NCBI GenBank assembly: GCA_014529385.2
Contig: CM043966.1
Coordinates: forward strand, 97,276,087 to 97,340,086
Source: Adiantum capillus-veneris
Lineage: Eukaryota > Streptophyta > Polypodiopsida > Polypodiales > Pteridaceae
Reading direction: 5' to 3'
Length of the DNA stretch: 64,000 nucleotides
Under the pieces are notes generated by a model. It was not told the origin of the DNA and did not search any database. It was given only the letters and a program-made list of their open reading frames with translations. Position numbers and translations under genes: made by a program. Below are positions 34,280 to 47,942 of the stretch, piece by piece (the first letter of the stretch is position 1; each line of letters begins with the position of its first letter).

Positions 34280-35775
34280 ATGTATCCTTGTGTGTTTTCC
34301 TGCAGATTTGTGAGCTCCAAGGAAATTGAAATAGATGTTATCCCTGCTGCTCAAACACTTGCAACAGAAACTGTGTGTGCCATTGAGGATGCATTTCCTC
34401 AATTGATCCTTCTTAGTCAAATCCACCTCTTGGTTCACGTGGTGGAGGAGATCTCTATATGTGGAGTAGTGCACGCACGATGGATGTTCTTCTTAGAGAG
34501 GTTTTTAAAGACTCAAATTTTGTGCGGCTATGATCTCAACCGGAGGCATGTATGACCAAAGGGTGGATCATGCAAGAGGCATTTGTTTACATCTCAAAGT
34601 GTTTGGCACAAGTTGATCCTTCAATGCCTCGCATGTGGTCAGACGAGGAAGATGCAAGGATGACTTCTCACTTGCCAAGTGGAAAGGAAAAACTATTGAA
34701 CATAGTTATGAATCTATCCCAAGTGGTCAATAACTTTTTTATTCTCAATGCAAAGGTTATGACCAAGTGGGTGGACTTCTGGACAATGGCAAAGGCAAGG
34801 TGTTTGCAAGAGAGAGAAGCATGGAAATAAGTACATGGAGGAAGGAGGGCACCCCTAGTGCCTAGACACCTTGCATGTTTCCCAAATCTCATTATTGCAG
34901 AATGGATTCATGAGAGAATGACCAAATCAAAAGCACGCAGAGAAGACATCATCGACAAAGAATGGGAGTATGCACAAGGCTGCGTACCAAAGGTATAGTA
35001 CTTATATACCTAAACCATATTGTAAAATTTTTTCTTGATATTACTTTGTAATTGATAAAATATATTTTCCTATTTTGTAGTGCCTTTCCTTCAACTCTAT
35101 GTGGTCAAAGGGTCGTCACTTCTATACATGCCACATTGATGAGCGTAGAACCACCATGGACTATGGCATCATGGGAAAATTTGACACAAATGGCGATGAA
35201 GCCAAGTACTGTGGAACTATTGAAAGGATACTAAAGGTTAATTTTAGAACCTTTTAAACCTTCATCTTTGAGTGAAAATGGTTTGCAAATGTGTCTAGAT
35301 GACATGAGAATGGCCTCTACATGGTGGACTCTAGTGTGCATCACACAGGGAGGTATGAAATTTAATTTTTCCACGCAATTGTGAGCAGGTGAGTGACTAC
35401 CTTTTTTATTCTTATTTTCTTGTAACATTAATTATACCAATGTTACTCACTTTGAGCTTCTCTTCTATAGGTCATCTATATCCCAACAATCCACTAACCA
35501 AAACTCTGATTTGTAATTCTCGTAACACCTTGGGGGAGAATCATTTTTTCCACTAATGAAGTGGAGACCATCATCGACCCTCTTCCACCTCCTACTTTGG
35601 ATGAGGGGGAGAAAGAGGAGAGGGAGGTCGATGAATCAAGGCTGGCGGCCACAAGTCTTAGCAAGGATGATTGTCATGATGATGAAGATGATGAGATGGA
35701 GATGAAGAATTTGAAGATGATGAAGCCAACACATCCACAAACGACAATTCTATTTCTCTCTTTATTGATTTAGGA
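34280..35775 (+). pseudogene. CACTA-type transposon remnant (DUF4218/DUF4216)
   Basis: LSQIHLLVHVVEEISICGVVHARWMFFLERFLKT matches the start of DUF4218, found next to TNP2-type transposases of plant CACTA elements. MQEAFVYISK follows after a frame change. After a probable intron (about 35000-35080) the segment WSKGRHFYTC...NGDEAKYCGTIERIL matches DUF4216. The transposase core and TIRs are not seen. Asp/Glu-rich text near 35560-35720 could be its C-terminus. Confidence 0.65.
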
Positions 35776-36399
35776 GCCGTGGGCTTAGAATTGGATGATG
35801 CTTATTGTATGGATCATTCATAAAAATTTTGCATACTTTAAGTTATTAAATTTTTTGGTCGTGTAATCCATTCATCTCTCTCCCCCCTCTTCCTCTCTCT
35901 AATTTTGTGAAACATGCTAAATTATGTTAATCAAGTGATAGTGATTAATTCAACTGTAAACCAAGTGTAATCCTAGATAGCTAACTATTGTTTCATGTTT
36001 TCATATCTCATTTTTAAAATTTGAAATTTTCATATAACCCAAATTTCGGAGGGGAGGGGGGGGGGGGGGATGTTTAAGCCAAAATTTCAAAGTTAAAGCT
36101 CTAAATACTGCCACAAAAATAAACACGGTACCGGCAATAATGAAGGTAAATAATGTGGTAGTAATTGAGGAAATATTTGCGGTAATCTTGAAATACAACC
36201 CCCTCACCGCCGCCACCCTCCTCTCTCTTCCCTCTCTAGTTGATTTTGGACCTTGTCTCTACAAAACGCAGTAAAATACCGTGGTAAACAGTTAGAGATT
36301 TTCATAGTGATACATGAGTTTAAGTTCTTGATTATGACTAGTTGGTCATACATGAGTTTTAGTGTGGGCTCAATATGTGGCTTTATCTCAATTCATTAT
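35776..36399. other. No gene seen, G-run
   Basis: AT-rich sequence with a G-rich run at about 36049-36069. No domain or element end is recognised. Confidence 0.5.
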
Positions 36400-36416
36400 C
36401 CTAATGATTACAATCA

Positions 36417-36780
36417 AGAAACTCGTGTCTTGTTCAATATAGATGCAGATCTTGTATTGCAAGAGCTCTACAAAGTTTTTGAGAAATACGGTATGAACCT
36501 AACTCTATCTACTTGGAACCCTTGAGCTTACAACTCATTCTAAATGACCAACTGTGTAGGGGATGTGAGGGAGATGTAAGCAGCTCCAAGTAAATGGCAC
36601 CACACATTTGTTTACTCTATGACACTCACAACAATGATGTGGAAGCTACATGGAGTGCCTTAAATGGACAAGAGATATGTGGGAAATGTGTTAAGATAGA
36701 GTTCAACAGGCAAGGAGGACGATTGAAAAATCAGACAATGTTCAACCAACTTGACCTTGCCTGGGCAGCACGATGTGCTA
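36417..36780 (+). pseudogene. MEI2-like RRM fragment
   Basis: RVLFNIDADLVLQELYKVFEKYG, then a GT-AG intron (about 36490-36558), then GDVRE and, after a stop and a frame change, YDTHNNDVEATWSALNG, GKCVKIEF and NRQGG. The order and wording (KYGDVRE, the YD..AE.A..ALNG helix, IKxE...GG) match an RRM of plant MEI2-like RNA-binding proteins. Upstream and downstream exons are absent, so it is a captured or degraded fragment. Confidence 0.6.
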
Positions 36781-38064
36781 TGTTTGAGTGTGTGTATGCA
36801 ACGCAATGAGCAGTTTTAGCTCTAGGTTTCCTAATGTGTTTAAATTCTCATTTTTTGTTTTTTTAAGGTGTTTTACGCAAAACTTAGCATGGACAAAGGT
36901 AAGTAGGCCTTATGAGGAGCTAAACACCCCCTCATTCGTCATTTATGGGTGAAATTGAGAGGTGGCACCAATTGCAGTTTCTCATCTACCCGACTGTGTG
37001 ACTTTTGCAGGTTTTGGTATTGGGAACCTATTTCCTATAGCCTATAGACTTCCAATATCAAGTTTCATGTTATTTGGAGTTCATTTGACCCTAAACGACC
37101 GTTTAAGTATTAGTTAGACTGCATGGGAGACTTAGACATTTTCCACTTAGCTACTTCCTTGCTTGAGAGTGACACCTCTCTCCTCCATGTTTTGCCATTT
37201 CGACATCACATTTGACCTTTCCATGCACTAGTTGGGTTGGGCACATCCTCGGATTGACATATTTATGTTGGTTTAAGTTCTCTCTAGGCTTCATCATCCC
37301 ATCGGTCGATCCGCCAAGATTGGCACCGTTGCCGAGGACATAGGACTTACACTAGCGGAGGAGGTCATGGTGAGGTTCTTCTTTGTCGAGTGCCCAAGTG
37401 TTATAGTACATTACATTTACTTTTAGTTATTAAGAGATTCAGTGAGGCTTGTTGATTTCTCAAGTAGACTGCAGAGCCGTGCGTTATCTTTTGGTTTCCT
37501 TGTAGGTTAGGTAGACCTTAGTAGATGATTTTAGCGCATTGTGCATTGAGTCTTGTGTAAATTGTGTTTAATAGACAGTTGTAGTAAGAAAAGGCAAGAT
37601 TCAAAAATTTTACTATCATCTACCCTGTTATCACTTCTTTTTACTTTGTTTTGTTTTGTATTTTGTTGTTTTGTTGGTTAGATTAGTTGTAGGAGTAGTG
37701 GTTAGATTAATATTACATTTTGGTGCTGCTTGAACGAGTGAAAGGTGCTTTTGAATACCATATTGCAACTTTTGAAGGCAAAAGTGATTGAAAAGGAAAG
37801 AAATATGCATAACTTGAAAACGGAGTGTGTGATTTGCTTGTGCACTTGCATACACTCTAGTAGAGCATATCTAGAAATTGTGGATAAAATTTGAGTCATC
37901 AATTGTGAGATAAAGCAAAATTTGCAGTAATTGACCAAGTCGGACTTGAAACTTTAAACAGAGACCAAAAATTGATCATTTTGAGCCATATAGGGTATCA
38001 TTGGGAAGCCCAAGAGGTAAGGAACTAGCAGGAGCTGACTAGGTGCAAATCAGGGCTCAGTAGC

Positions 38065-38624
38065 AACTATCATGGTAGTTGTCGCCTATCATATTTTTGT
38101 ACCATGAGGATCTTGAGACTTTCTACTTGCCTAACCCACCTTTCACCAGTCAAAAAAAGTTCAAATACTAGGTAAAAGCAGCCAAAATCGCTTGAGTGAC
38201 CGGGCCCAGGGAGTTCACTTACCTTTTGACATGATAAAATCGAAGATTCCAGGTGGCCCATAGGTGCAAAAGACTATACAAGTGATAGGGAAACCACTGC
38301 AAGTATCAGAAGGCCAAGATTTCATTGAATCCAGCTACCATGATATCTATCAGAAATGCTAGACTGGGACCATCTTGGTGTCATCTGATTCCTAGTAGTG
38401 CAAGGATCCCAACTATACCTTCCTTGACTCATTTGGACCAGTAAAAGCACCTCTAATCACCTAGAAATGGAAGGTCCAAGGAAAAATTTTGATAATTGAC
38501 CCAACAAGCATCAACAAATGTCAAAACACTTCAAGCGGGGTGTCAAAAGACTCCTTAGGCAAAGACCAATCAATAGAAGTGACTAGACACAAAAACCTCA
38601 CTAGTGATAGTTACCGTGGTAGCT
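38065..38624. repeat. Three palindromes at about 270-bp spacing
   Basis: Near-palindromes of the type AACTACCATGGTAGTT occur at 38065-38080, 38333-38348 and 38609-38624, at 268 and 276 bp spacing, each with one or two mismatched pairs. They lie in the leader of the plus gypsy, the same place as the unrelated-sequence palindromes of the minus gypsy. Confidence 0.75.
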
Positions 38625-38962
38625 GCCATCTAGTCCAGTTGGGAAGTTTGACCCCACCAACTTGTAGGCCATCCTGCCAAGAGTCCAAAAATACCTTGGT
38701 TGAATCGAACATACTCCAAAATCACTTAAAAAGGGCTCATTAACAAATAGGCTTTAAATTATCAGATTCTCCACCTAGGTTTCAAAATTTCAAAAAAATT
38801 TGAATTTTCATGGATATTTTTGAGAGAAATTTGGACTAATGTCTCAACAAGACAAGAGACAAAGTGCTTGATCTTGTGTATACAGGTTTCCAAAGTATCA
38901 AAGACAAAAGCTACACCAAAAGTTAGCTAACCTCACAGGTAAGAGGTTGGGGTTTTGAAGAA

Positions 38963-39620
38963 GTGTATCTATCTTCTTTTTTCATGAATTTAAGATTGGG
39001 TAGGTATCTTCTAAGAGATGGTAGAGTAATGAGGGACCAAGGGAGGATAGTTTCAACAGAGGAGAGTGTAAACAAGGACAAGATAGACCCCTTGGCACCC
39101 ATCATAGAAGAGGGTAGTGATACTGCCACGTCTTTTGACAAATCGTATCAGTGGATGGAAAACCAACAAGTTGGAGGTTTCCAAGAACAAAGGACCATAG
39201 GGGGTAGAACCTCTCGAAAACCCTTAAACATACCAAAATACATGGAAATCTTCCTAAAAGGAGAAAATACTCATGGAGCCCTAGTGTATGCGGATGTTCA
39301 AGTACATCGATGCATTTGTATTGAATAAATACCAACGAGAGGATTGGCAATAATCATGGTCAATGACAATGGTGATAAGTTCCACGATGAGGAGGGAAAC
39401 CACTAACTCATCGTCAAAGACCCAAAAATTTACATTCGGTATGGAGACAATTTAGAAAAAGGGAAGATGGTTATGGAGACCGAACAATAGCCTCCTAAAC
39501 TCACTCTTCCTGGAGCATTCTACATTCTTGACAAGAGAGTAGTGAGAGTGGCTATAATATATGACAATATTGGGATTTGCAAGTACGGGAAGGCAGAGTC
39601 ACCTCTTACTACCGGTGCAC
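38963..39620 (+). pseudogene. Leader ORF of plus gypsy, decayed
   Basis: Homologue of the 155-aa ORF at 30864-31331, with stops after RCICIE (near 39325), in GNH*LIV and before PPKL. The similarity ends near 39605, shortly before the inserted element. Confidence 0.65.
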
Positions 39621-39770
39621 CGAACCTCATGTAAATGAATTAAGCAAAGATAGTCATGTACTTGTTTTTGTATGATTGCACAACTGGAACCCATATCATT
39701 TTGTCAATAAGTACAAACAAGAATACGAGCCAATTCACCCAGAAGAAGTAGGGAGAGTGATAACGCCAGA

Positions 39771-40965
39771 TTAAATGTAATTTGCTCATTTCTCTAATAA
39801 TATAGCATGTTAGCATGACATAGGTTGTGGAATTCATTTAGAGAACTTCATAGAGTGAGACTTAAATGCTTGGTTGTAGACTAATTACAATTCATTACAC
39901 AATTACACTTAACAACTTCAGGATACTTTGCAAAGAGAGCAATTCCGGAGAGAATAGCAATGACACAATAGAGGACTGGATTTCCTTGGAGCCAATCCCC
40001 CCTCCAAAAGGCGTTTGTATTATAATTCCCCCTCGAAGAAGGCTGGTCTTACAATACACATGGTGCCATGACACTCATGCTTGATGGAAAGAAATAGAGC
40101 ATCTTCTTGCATCAAATTCACATACATTCATGAATCTTTGCATCTAATGCACACTTATCCATGGATCATCTTCCTGCATCAAATACACACACATTCATGA
40201 GTCATTGCATCAAATGCACGTTTAATTGGATCAACCCTCCATCCCAAGGCATTAAACAACTTCAATGGTGAAGAGAGCTAGCGGGACAAAGGTAGATTGA
40301 GAGGAAGAAGGAACATTGTACGAGAAAGAAGTACTTCCTTGCATATATACTCTCATTTAGCATAGCTAAGCATAATACATAGTGCTATGAGATTGAGAGA
40401 GACTAGCTTGCTTGATGGAGCATGGCTCTTGCTTGGATTTGCATTCCATAGACAAGAGTGTTGGAGTAGGCACTTCAACTTCTCATGAGGTGAAGAAGGA
40501 GATCAAGCTTTCCATTAAATCTTGGCTACACATAGCATCTGTGCATACACATTGTGTGAGATATTTTTCCACAAAGAGAAAGAGAGGGATTTTGAAAACT
40601 CCCTAGGTCTTGCTTGAATTCTTTTCGTCCTTGATTGGCCTCAACCAATCATTTTGCTTGCTCCTAAAATAGGACGAGTGTGAGCATTGTGAAATGTGTC
40701 TTCTTTGACTTGTGAGGAGATCTTAATACATGTGAGAGTCTAGGCTCTCAATGGTTCATTTTGAGGGCTAGCCAGTAGCATTGAAGCTAGCACATGATCT
40801 AGGGGGAGGGGCCTATGTGATGGTTAATTGTCATTGGACTTCCTTGGAGGCTGTCCAATAGCAATTGAACCATCACATGCATTACCTTAAGAGTTGGGGT
40901 AGAGGGTGAGGTTGACTCACCTCCTCTCTCTCCTCCCCACTTTTCCACTTGAAAATGGCGCCTCA

Positions 40966-40999
<34 letters not shown>

Positions 41000-41595
41000 T
41001 TAATTGCCTGGACCTTGTGCACATTCATGCATAGCAAGGCCTGCACTTACCAGGGAGGGCATATGCTCACTTTAACCTTACAATGCATAAATTTTAATTT
41101 CGGTTTAATTGAAAATCTTACTGCACCTGCTGCCACTCCTCTCCTATATTTTAGGGATGTTCCTAAAATTTAGGAGGGTGCTTTTGGGCATCCGTTTGCA
41201 GTCCAAACATGCATCGAAGACATACTTTACCTGCTGCCACCTCTCTCCTACTTTTTAGGAAGTTCTCTAAAAAGTAGAGAAGGTCCTATAATTTAGGAGA
41301 GCGACCTTTAGGCAGTTCTTGCTATCCTTACCATGATTAAAAGCTTCTTATGAGCTTGCATGAACATTTAGAGTCTTAATGAAGTTCATATTTAATTCAT
41401 TTTAAGCTTCATTTGTTTTGCTCTTGTTGGATATTTCCCTTGGAATCCTTTGTGGACTATAGCCCAAAGCACATCAAATACCCTAACCTTTTATTCCCTA
41501 CTATTTTGCTCATTTTAAGTGGCCAACTTAAAATGGGGAAAATCATTTTGGAATATATGCCAAGATATTATGTTGAGATATTAAATTTTATGACA
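39771..41595 (-). repeat. 3' LTR with 33-bp C run
   Basis: 1825 bp. It contains a pure C run at 40967-40999; the other LTR has 21 C at 47361-47381. The run follows a shared TTGAAAATGGC segment. Confidence 0.85.
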
Positions 41596-41999
41596 TTACC
41601 TCTCTCTTGAAATCAGTTGTCCTCGACTATGGAGTAGAGAGAATAAGCCATTTCATTAGTCCTTTTCATCGTAGGTATCCTCGTTGCCCATCGACATGAT
41701 TCCCAAAGTGGGTGACTAGTCTACTTGGCACTTGGGAGCTTGCAAGGCTGCCACAAGTATGTCTCTTAAGTCATTTCATGAATCTTTTTGACTAATAAAT
41801 AGTCCATTCATGATTCATGTGGAGAAAAGGATCCCTTGTAGCTCCATGACACTTTTCCAGCTAGTTGACTAAGCCATCCGGATGCTTGAGATTCGTCGAC
41901 TACCGCAAGTTGTCCATTGTAGTCCATTGGTTCTTCATTTAGGATGAGTATACCTTGTAGCCTTGACATCATCCCAGAGTGCTTGACTATGGCACTTGG

Positions 42000-44900
42000 T
42001 GCTTGAGAGACTTAGCTGCCGCAAGCATGCCTTTCCTTTAGTCCTTGTCATCCTTCCAAACTAGAGTGACAAGTGCTACTTGGTGCTTGGGAGACATAAA
42101 TGCCGCAAGCATAATCCTAAGTATGCATACTTTAATATTTATCATAATAGATAGACAAACTTGCCTTAATAAAAACTTTGCAAGTGCATACCTTTTTAAG
42201 CATGTGACCTTATGTTGATATTTTGTTGAGTTGGATGTGTCGCATCCACCTGACATTCTTTAAAACATAATTCTTGAATTAGACAAGAAATCATTGATTA
42301 GTCTTACCATTCGTCAACACCTTGTCGTCATGTCGTAGGATGAACTCTGGATAGAGTACCTCCTCCCCCTGGAAGCCTTTTGTGGAAACAGTCCTTAGCT
42401 CATTCAACCTTCAACTTGGATGGATCTTAAATATCCAATTCATTGAATAGCTTACATGAAAAACATTAGGAATGAGTCATTGATTGGGTAACTTTACCTT
42501 ATAAGCCATAGGCTTAAAGATGGACCAAAATATCTTTTTGCTATGTGAGCAGAATACTTTTGATGGTCCCTAGGATTCTTGCACGACCTTTATTTTAGAC
42601 GAGCTTTGGGAATCTTTTAAGTAATACCCAATCCTTTTCTTTGAAGGTTAAGGCTCTTCTGTGCCTATCGGCAACACCCTTTTACTATCATTGAGAGTAA
42701 TTTAGAATCCTTAAGATCTATATTCATGAAACTCTCAAATACTCCTCCCAGAAACTACTGGTCATTCTACAATCTCTATCCGACAATATAGACATTGGCA
42801 AGCCATAATACTAAAAGGTTTGAAATACGAAGAGAGTTGCTAGTTGGTGGGCGTTTATAATCTTTTTGACAGGTTACTCTAAACCTATCAACTATAAGTC
42901 ATTTTCCCCTATTGCCTTGGAGAGACTTGGGTAATCCATGGATTTACTCTCCCTTGGTGCCTTGGCAATGGTTAAAATAAACCAAATTGCAATGGTGCCT
43001 TGGCAATGGTTAAAATAAACCAGATTGCTACTTTCTAACAATTTTGGTCTTTACATTGTGAGAGATATCTAGATATGTCTCTCTTCATTGTAGGCCAATA
43101 TAATCACTTTTCTTCCTAAAGTAAGGTAGTCTGAATTCTTTGATGTCCCACATAAGCAGGAGCATGAGATTCATACTGTAACTTTCTCACATATTAAGTG
43201 AGTAACACATAGTCTATTAGCGTACAAAAGATAGCCATCTTGAGGAGAATATGGCTCTTTTTCTTTTGGAAAATAATAGCTGAAATCATATCCTTAGGGT
43301 CTAGGTCACTAGCATACTCATCTATCCTAGATCATTTTGAGTAGCAATCGACATAGATTTTACTTTTGTCCTTCACATGAGAGTGTATCAACAATAACAT
43401 TGTGCTTGCCACCAGAAATATGATCAATATGAGAATGAAAATGAAACTTTCCCACCTCATTTATTTGTCAAAAATCTTGAAGATTTGGTGATCCACTCGC
43501 AAAAGGACAAGAGTACGTAAGGTTCCCACATTGGAAGAGTTTGCAGACCTATCAATAGCTCTTTCTCATAAACACTTGGTACTTTTGGATCAACATTTGG
43601 CCTTCTTTTTTCATATGCTATGACATGCCCTTCTTGGAGTATACTGCTTCAAGGCATTTGCCACAAGCATGTTAATGGACCTCAAAAGACTTGGAGAGTC
43701 CAACAACTAGAGCATTTGTTGAGAAGTAATCTTTTGCTTAAGCATCTCAAAAGAATTTTTCTCCTTACATACCCACAGCTTTTAGACTTTCTTACTTATG
43801 CAATAAACTTGCAATAAGATTTTATTTTTTAAATGAAGCATTTGTAATAGGCACACATGCCTTTGAGCTTCATAGCTCATGAAAATTCCTTGGCTCAGGC
43901 CATCCATTCATTACTTTTAACTTGGTAGGATCCATACGGATGCCTCTTTTAGAGATATTATGGCCTAATTATTGAATTTCTTTTATGAAAAAGTCACTTT
44001 TCTTTTTGTGGATCATGTGCTATCTTCCTTGTGCACTAAGAGATGGGGAGAGCATGATGGAGAAGAGTTAAGCTTCACCATTCCTTTGTCTACCCATTCA
44101 TTCACCATGTTCCTCTCAGGGAACTTCAAGCTAGCAGCCATGGGGCCAAACCATGGTGCTCCTAAGATTACATCTTTATGCTTAAACGGGGCGATAAACA
44201 GGTCTTCTTTTTATACATACCTTTGGATATGGATCCTTATCTTTCCAATCAACGAAGTGACTGGAACTTTTTGCCCTTTAAAAGCTCCATACACATTAGC
44301 TATATCTCCCATCATTGTAATGACCATCCTCTTTGGAGTTGCAACCATAGAAGCTCTAGGAGGTGCATTAGTTGCATGTTTCTTTGGGAAGTTTCTATAC
44401 ATATGCCCCTACTCTCCATAATAAAAACATGTGCTATCTTTACGCTAGTGTTCAAACTCCTAATGCGATAGTTTATGCTTATCGTTGTAAACTCCCTTCT
44501 TTCTAATTTTATTGAGAGCATTAAATTTACCTTTGGAAGAGTGTGGCATAGCCTTTCCCCTTCCATTGGACTCGTCTTGACTCTCCATAGGTCGTTGCTT
44601 CTTAACTCCTTGATGGAAGTTGATTTTTGAAGCGACTCTTGTATGATGGATGACCACCACAATAGACTTAGGCCTTTGGGAATCAACATACTTACTTATC
44701 TCGTCAGGAAGCCCAACGCAAAATTGCTGCTTTTGCTTCACATATTCTATCCTTCTATAGACGGTGGCCTTGAGATGTAAATCCAAAAACCTATCTACAA
44801 ACTTGTGGATAGTCTCATAGGGAATCATCTTGAGACTCCTCCATTTGGTAAAGCACTTTGTCTTCGGCTTCACTTGAAGCAAATTGCTTCATGATAGCAA

Positions 44901-45469
44901 TTGTAAAAACCTTCCAAGACTTTCGATCCATTCCATTTGCACGTATGCTTTCCCACCAATGTCTAGTGCATTTTTAGGAAATGTATAGCTACATAGTGTA
45001 GCTTAGAAGGTTCGATAAAGCTTTTATTTCCAAAAGCAGCATCAAATTGCTATATGAAAGCTAGTACCTTATCCGTTGCTCTAAAAGTACCATCATATGT
45101 GAGGAAAGAGATATTCTTTCCTCCCTCTTTGAAATTTTTGAGTTTGTGAGGTCTTTTTTAATCAGCATAGGACCTTCTATGCCCTCTCCTCTTTTGCTTT
45201 TCCGAAAGTGAACTATCAAAAGAGGATGGAGAGGAAGAAGAGGGAGATGATGATGATCTCTTTTTCTCCCTTCTTCTCTTAGAAGTACTTCCTTCTCTCT
45301 TAGCATCAACAGGGGGAGACCTTGACGGTGACCTTCTCCTCTTAGAAGGAGAATTTGACCTGTGGATCCACCGCCTCCTTGGAGCCACATCACCACTTGA
45401 ATCACTTGGTGATTCATTTGTTAGATGCTCCTGATGAGTATTCTCCTCTTCTCCCATAGAGGTTCCCAT
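42000..45469 (-). pseudogene. Decayed gag-pol of the 39.8-47.9 kb element
   Basis: 45469-45158 is a Ser/Arg/Lys-rich gag head (SPSKRRRSPSRSPP). 44882-44460 is gag (FVDRFLDLHLKATV, QKQQFCVGLPDEI). 44402-44211 and on contains a protease-like VPVTSLIG and DVILGAPWFGP. Further left only fragments of pol remain, such as the integrase phrase LSDRDCRMTSSFWEEY near 42740. Stops and frameshifts throughout. Confidence 0.7.
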
Positions 45470-46144
45470 TTTGGAGGTCTCACCACCAAGAGGCCTCCAT
45501 GGAACTCTCTCTTCTAGGGCTTTTGAGAGAATACCTTGCTCCCAAAGTTTTTCATAACTTCCCTTTGCAAAGCAGGGTTCTCCTTTGCTTGTTGGAGCTT
45601 TGTGACAAGATAGTGCACATAATCAAAACCATTGATATCCTCCTCTCATGTCTAAGCAGGAATGCCAATGCTAACTCTTCTCTCTTGATTATTCTCAGCC
45701 ATGTTAAGTAGAATTTGTTAAAAAAATTTGTAGTTTTCTCTGAACCCTTTTTGCCCTAGTTAAGCACCAATGAAAACCAAAGTTTTCACTTTTCTTGATG
45801 CTTACATTTCAGCTCTCAAGCACTCATACACGCGGTTAAGGACTTTGTCTATTGCTAAGGATAGTGGAGTGGGTTTAACAATGCCAATTTTGTCAAGGGA
45901 TAGAACTTCCAAGATTTTCTACTAGCTCACTAATGGTAAAGCCTTAAGCAAGTCTTTAAAGACTCCATTATTTAGTCTACAGCTCTTGTTAGAGCGCAGC
46001 CATACCCCAAAATTGGGCTCAAAAACTCGGGTAATAAATCCCGACACCACTTATCCTCTAGCAATTTACAAATCTCACCTTCTTGAGCAGCTTAAGGACC
46101 TCTCTCATTGAACAAAAAAAGAGAAACCTAAGCTCTGATACCAA

Positions 46145-47942
46145 TGTAACGTAATTTGCTCATTTCTCTAATAATATAGCATGTTAGCATGACATAGGTT
46201 GCGGAATTCATTTAGAGAACTTCATAAGTGAGACTTAAATGCTTGGTTGTAGACTAACTACAATTCATTACACAATTACACTTAACAACTTCAGGATACT
46301 TTGCAAAGAGAGCAATTCCGGAGAGAATAGCAATGACACAATAGAGGACTGGATTTCCTTGGAGCCAATCCCCCCTCCAAAAGGCGTTTGTATTATAATT
46401 CCCCCTCGAAGAAGGCTGGTCTTACAATACACATGATGCAATGACACTCAAGCTTGATGGCAAGAAATAGAGCATCTTCTTGCATCAATTTCACACATTC
46501 ATGAATCTTTGCATCAAATGCACACTTATTCATGGATCATCTTCCTGCATCAAACACACACACATTCATGAGTCATTGCATCAAATGCACGTTTAATTGG
46601 ATCAAACCTCCATCCCAAGGCCTCAAACACCTTCAATGGTGAAGAGAGCTAGTGGGATAAACGTAGATTGAGAGGAAGAAGGAACATTGTACGAGAAAGA
46701 AGTACTTCCTTGCATATATACTCTCATTTAGCATAGCTAAGAATAATACATAGTGCTATGAGATTGAGAGAGACTAGCTTGCTTGATGGAGCATGGCTCT
46801 TGCTTGGATTTGCATTCCATAGACAAGAGTGTTGGAGTAGGCACTTCAACTTCTCATGAGGTGAAGAAGGAGATCAAGCTTTCCATTAAAGCTTAGCTAC
46901 ACATATCATGTGTGCATACACATTGTATGGGTGAGAGCTCTTTCACAAAGAGAAAGAGAGGGATTTTGAAATTGCTCCCTAGGTCTTACTTGAATGCTAT
47001 TCGTCCTTGCTTGGCCTCAACCAATCATTTTGCTTGCTCCTAAAATAGGATGAGTGTGAGCATTGTGACATGTGTCCTCTTTGACTTGTGAAGAGAGCTT
47101 AATACATGTGAGAGTCTAGGCTCTCATTGGTTCATTTTGAGGGCTAGCCAATAGCATTGAAGCTAGCACATGAGGTAGGGTGAGGGGCCTATGTGATCTT
47201 TAATTGTCATTGGACCTCCTTGGAGGCTGTCCAATAGAAACTTAACCATCACATGCATTACCTTAAGAGTTGGGGTAGAGGGTGAGGTGAGGGTTTGACT
47301 CACCTCCTCTCTCTTCCATCTCTCTCCTACCCACTAGTCCACTTGAAAATGGCACCCCATCCCCCCCCCCCCCCCCCCCCCTTTTTGTGCCTGGACCTTG
47401 TGCACATGCATAGCAAGGCCTGCACTTACCAGGCAGGACCTATGCTCACTTTAACCTTACAATGCAGAAATTTTAATTGCCATTTAATTGAAAAGCTTAC
47501 TGCACCTACTGCCACTCCTCTCTTATATTTTAGGGAGGTTCCTAAAATTTAGGAGGGTGCTTTTGGGCATCCGTTGCGGTCCAAACATGCTTAGAAGACA
47601 TAATTTACCTGCTTCCACCTCTCTCCTACTTTTTAAGAAGTTCCCTAAAAAATAGGAAAGGTCCTATAATTTAGGAGAGAGACCTTTGGGTAGTTCTTGA
47701 TATCCTTACCATGATTAAAAGCTTCTTATGAGCTTGCACCAACATTTAGAGACTTAAGGAAGTTCATATTTAATTCCTTTTAAGCTTCATTTGTTTTGCT
47801 CTTGGTGGACTATTTCCCCTGGAATGCTTTGTGGACTATAGCCAAAGCACATCAAATACTCCTACCTTTTATTCCCCGGTATTTTTCTCATTTTAAGTAG
47901 CCAACTTAAAATGGGGGAAATCATTTTGAAATCATTTTGACA
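46145..47942 (-). repeat. 5' LTR of the 39.8-47.9 kb element
   Basis: 1798 bp, adjoining the PBS. Near its plus-strand right end it lacks about 35 bp present in the other LTR (41545-41585). Confidence 0.85.

Larger units (their letters stand above)
39771..47942 (-). mobile_element. Minus-strand gypsy element inserted in the plus gypsy
   Basis: Long LTRs at 39771-41595 and 46145-47942, perfect CCAGA target duplication (39766-39770, 47943-47947). On the minus strand the PBS TTGGTATCAGAGC (46144-46132) follows the right LTR, and a purine tract (AAGAGAGAGG) precedes the left one. The left LTR starts TTAAATGTAA where the right has TGTAACGTAA, so its terminus has mutated. The solo LTR at 16382 is the same family. 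Total 8172 bp. Confidence 0.88.
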
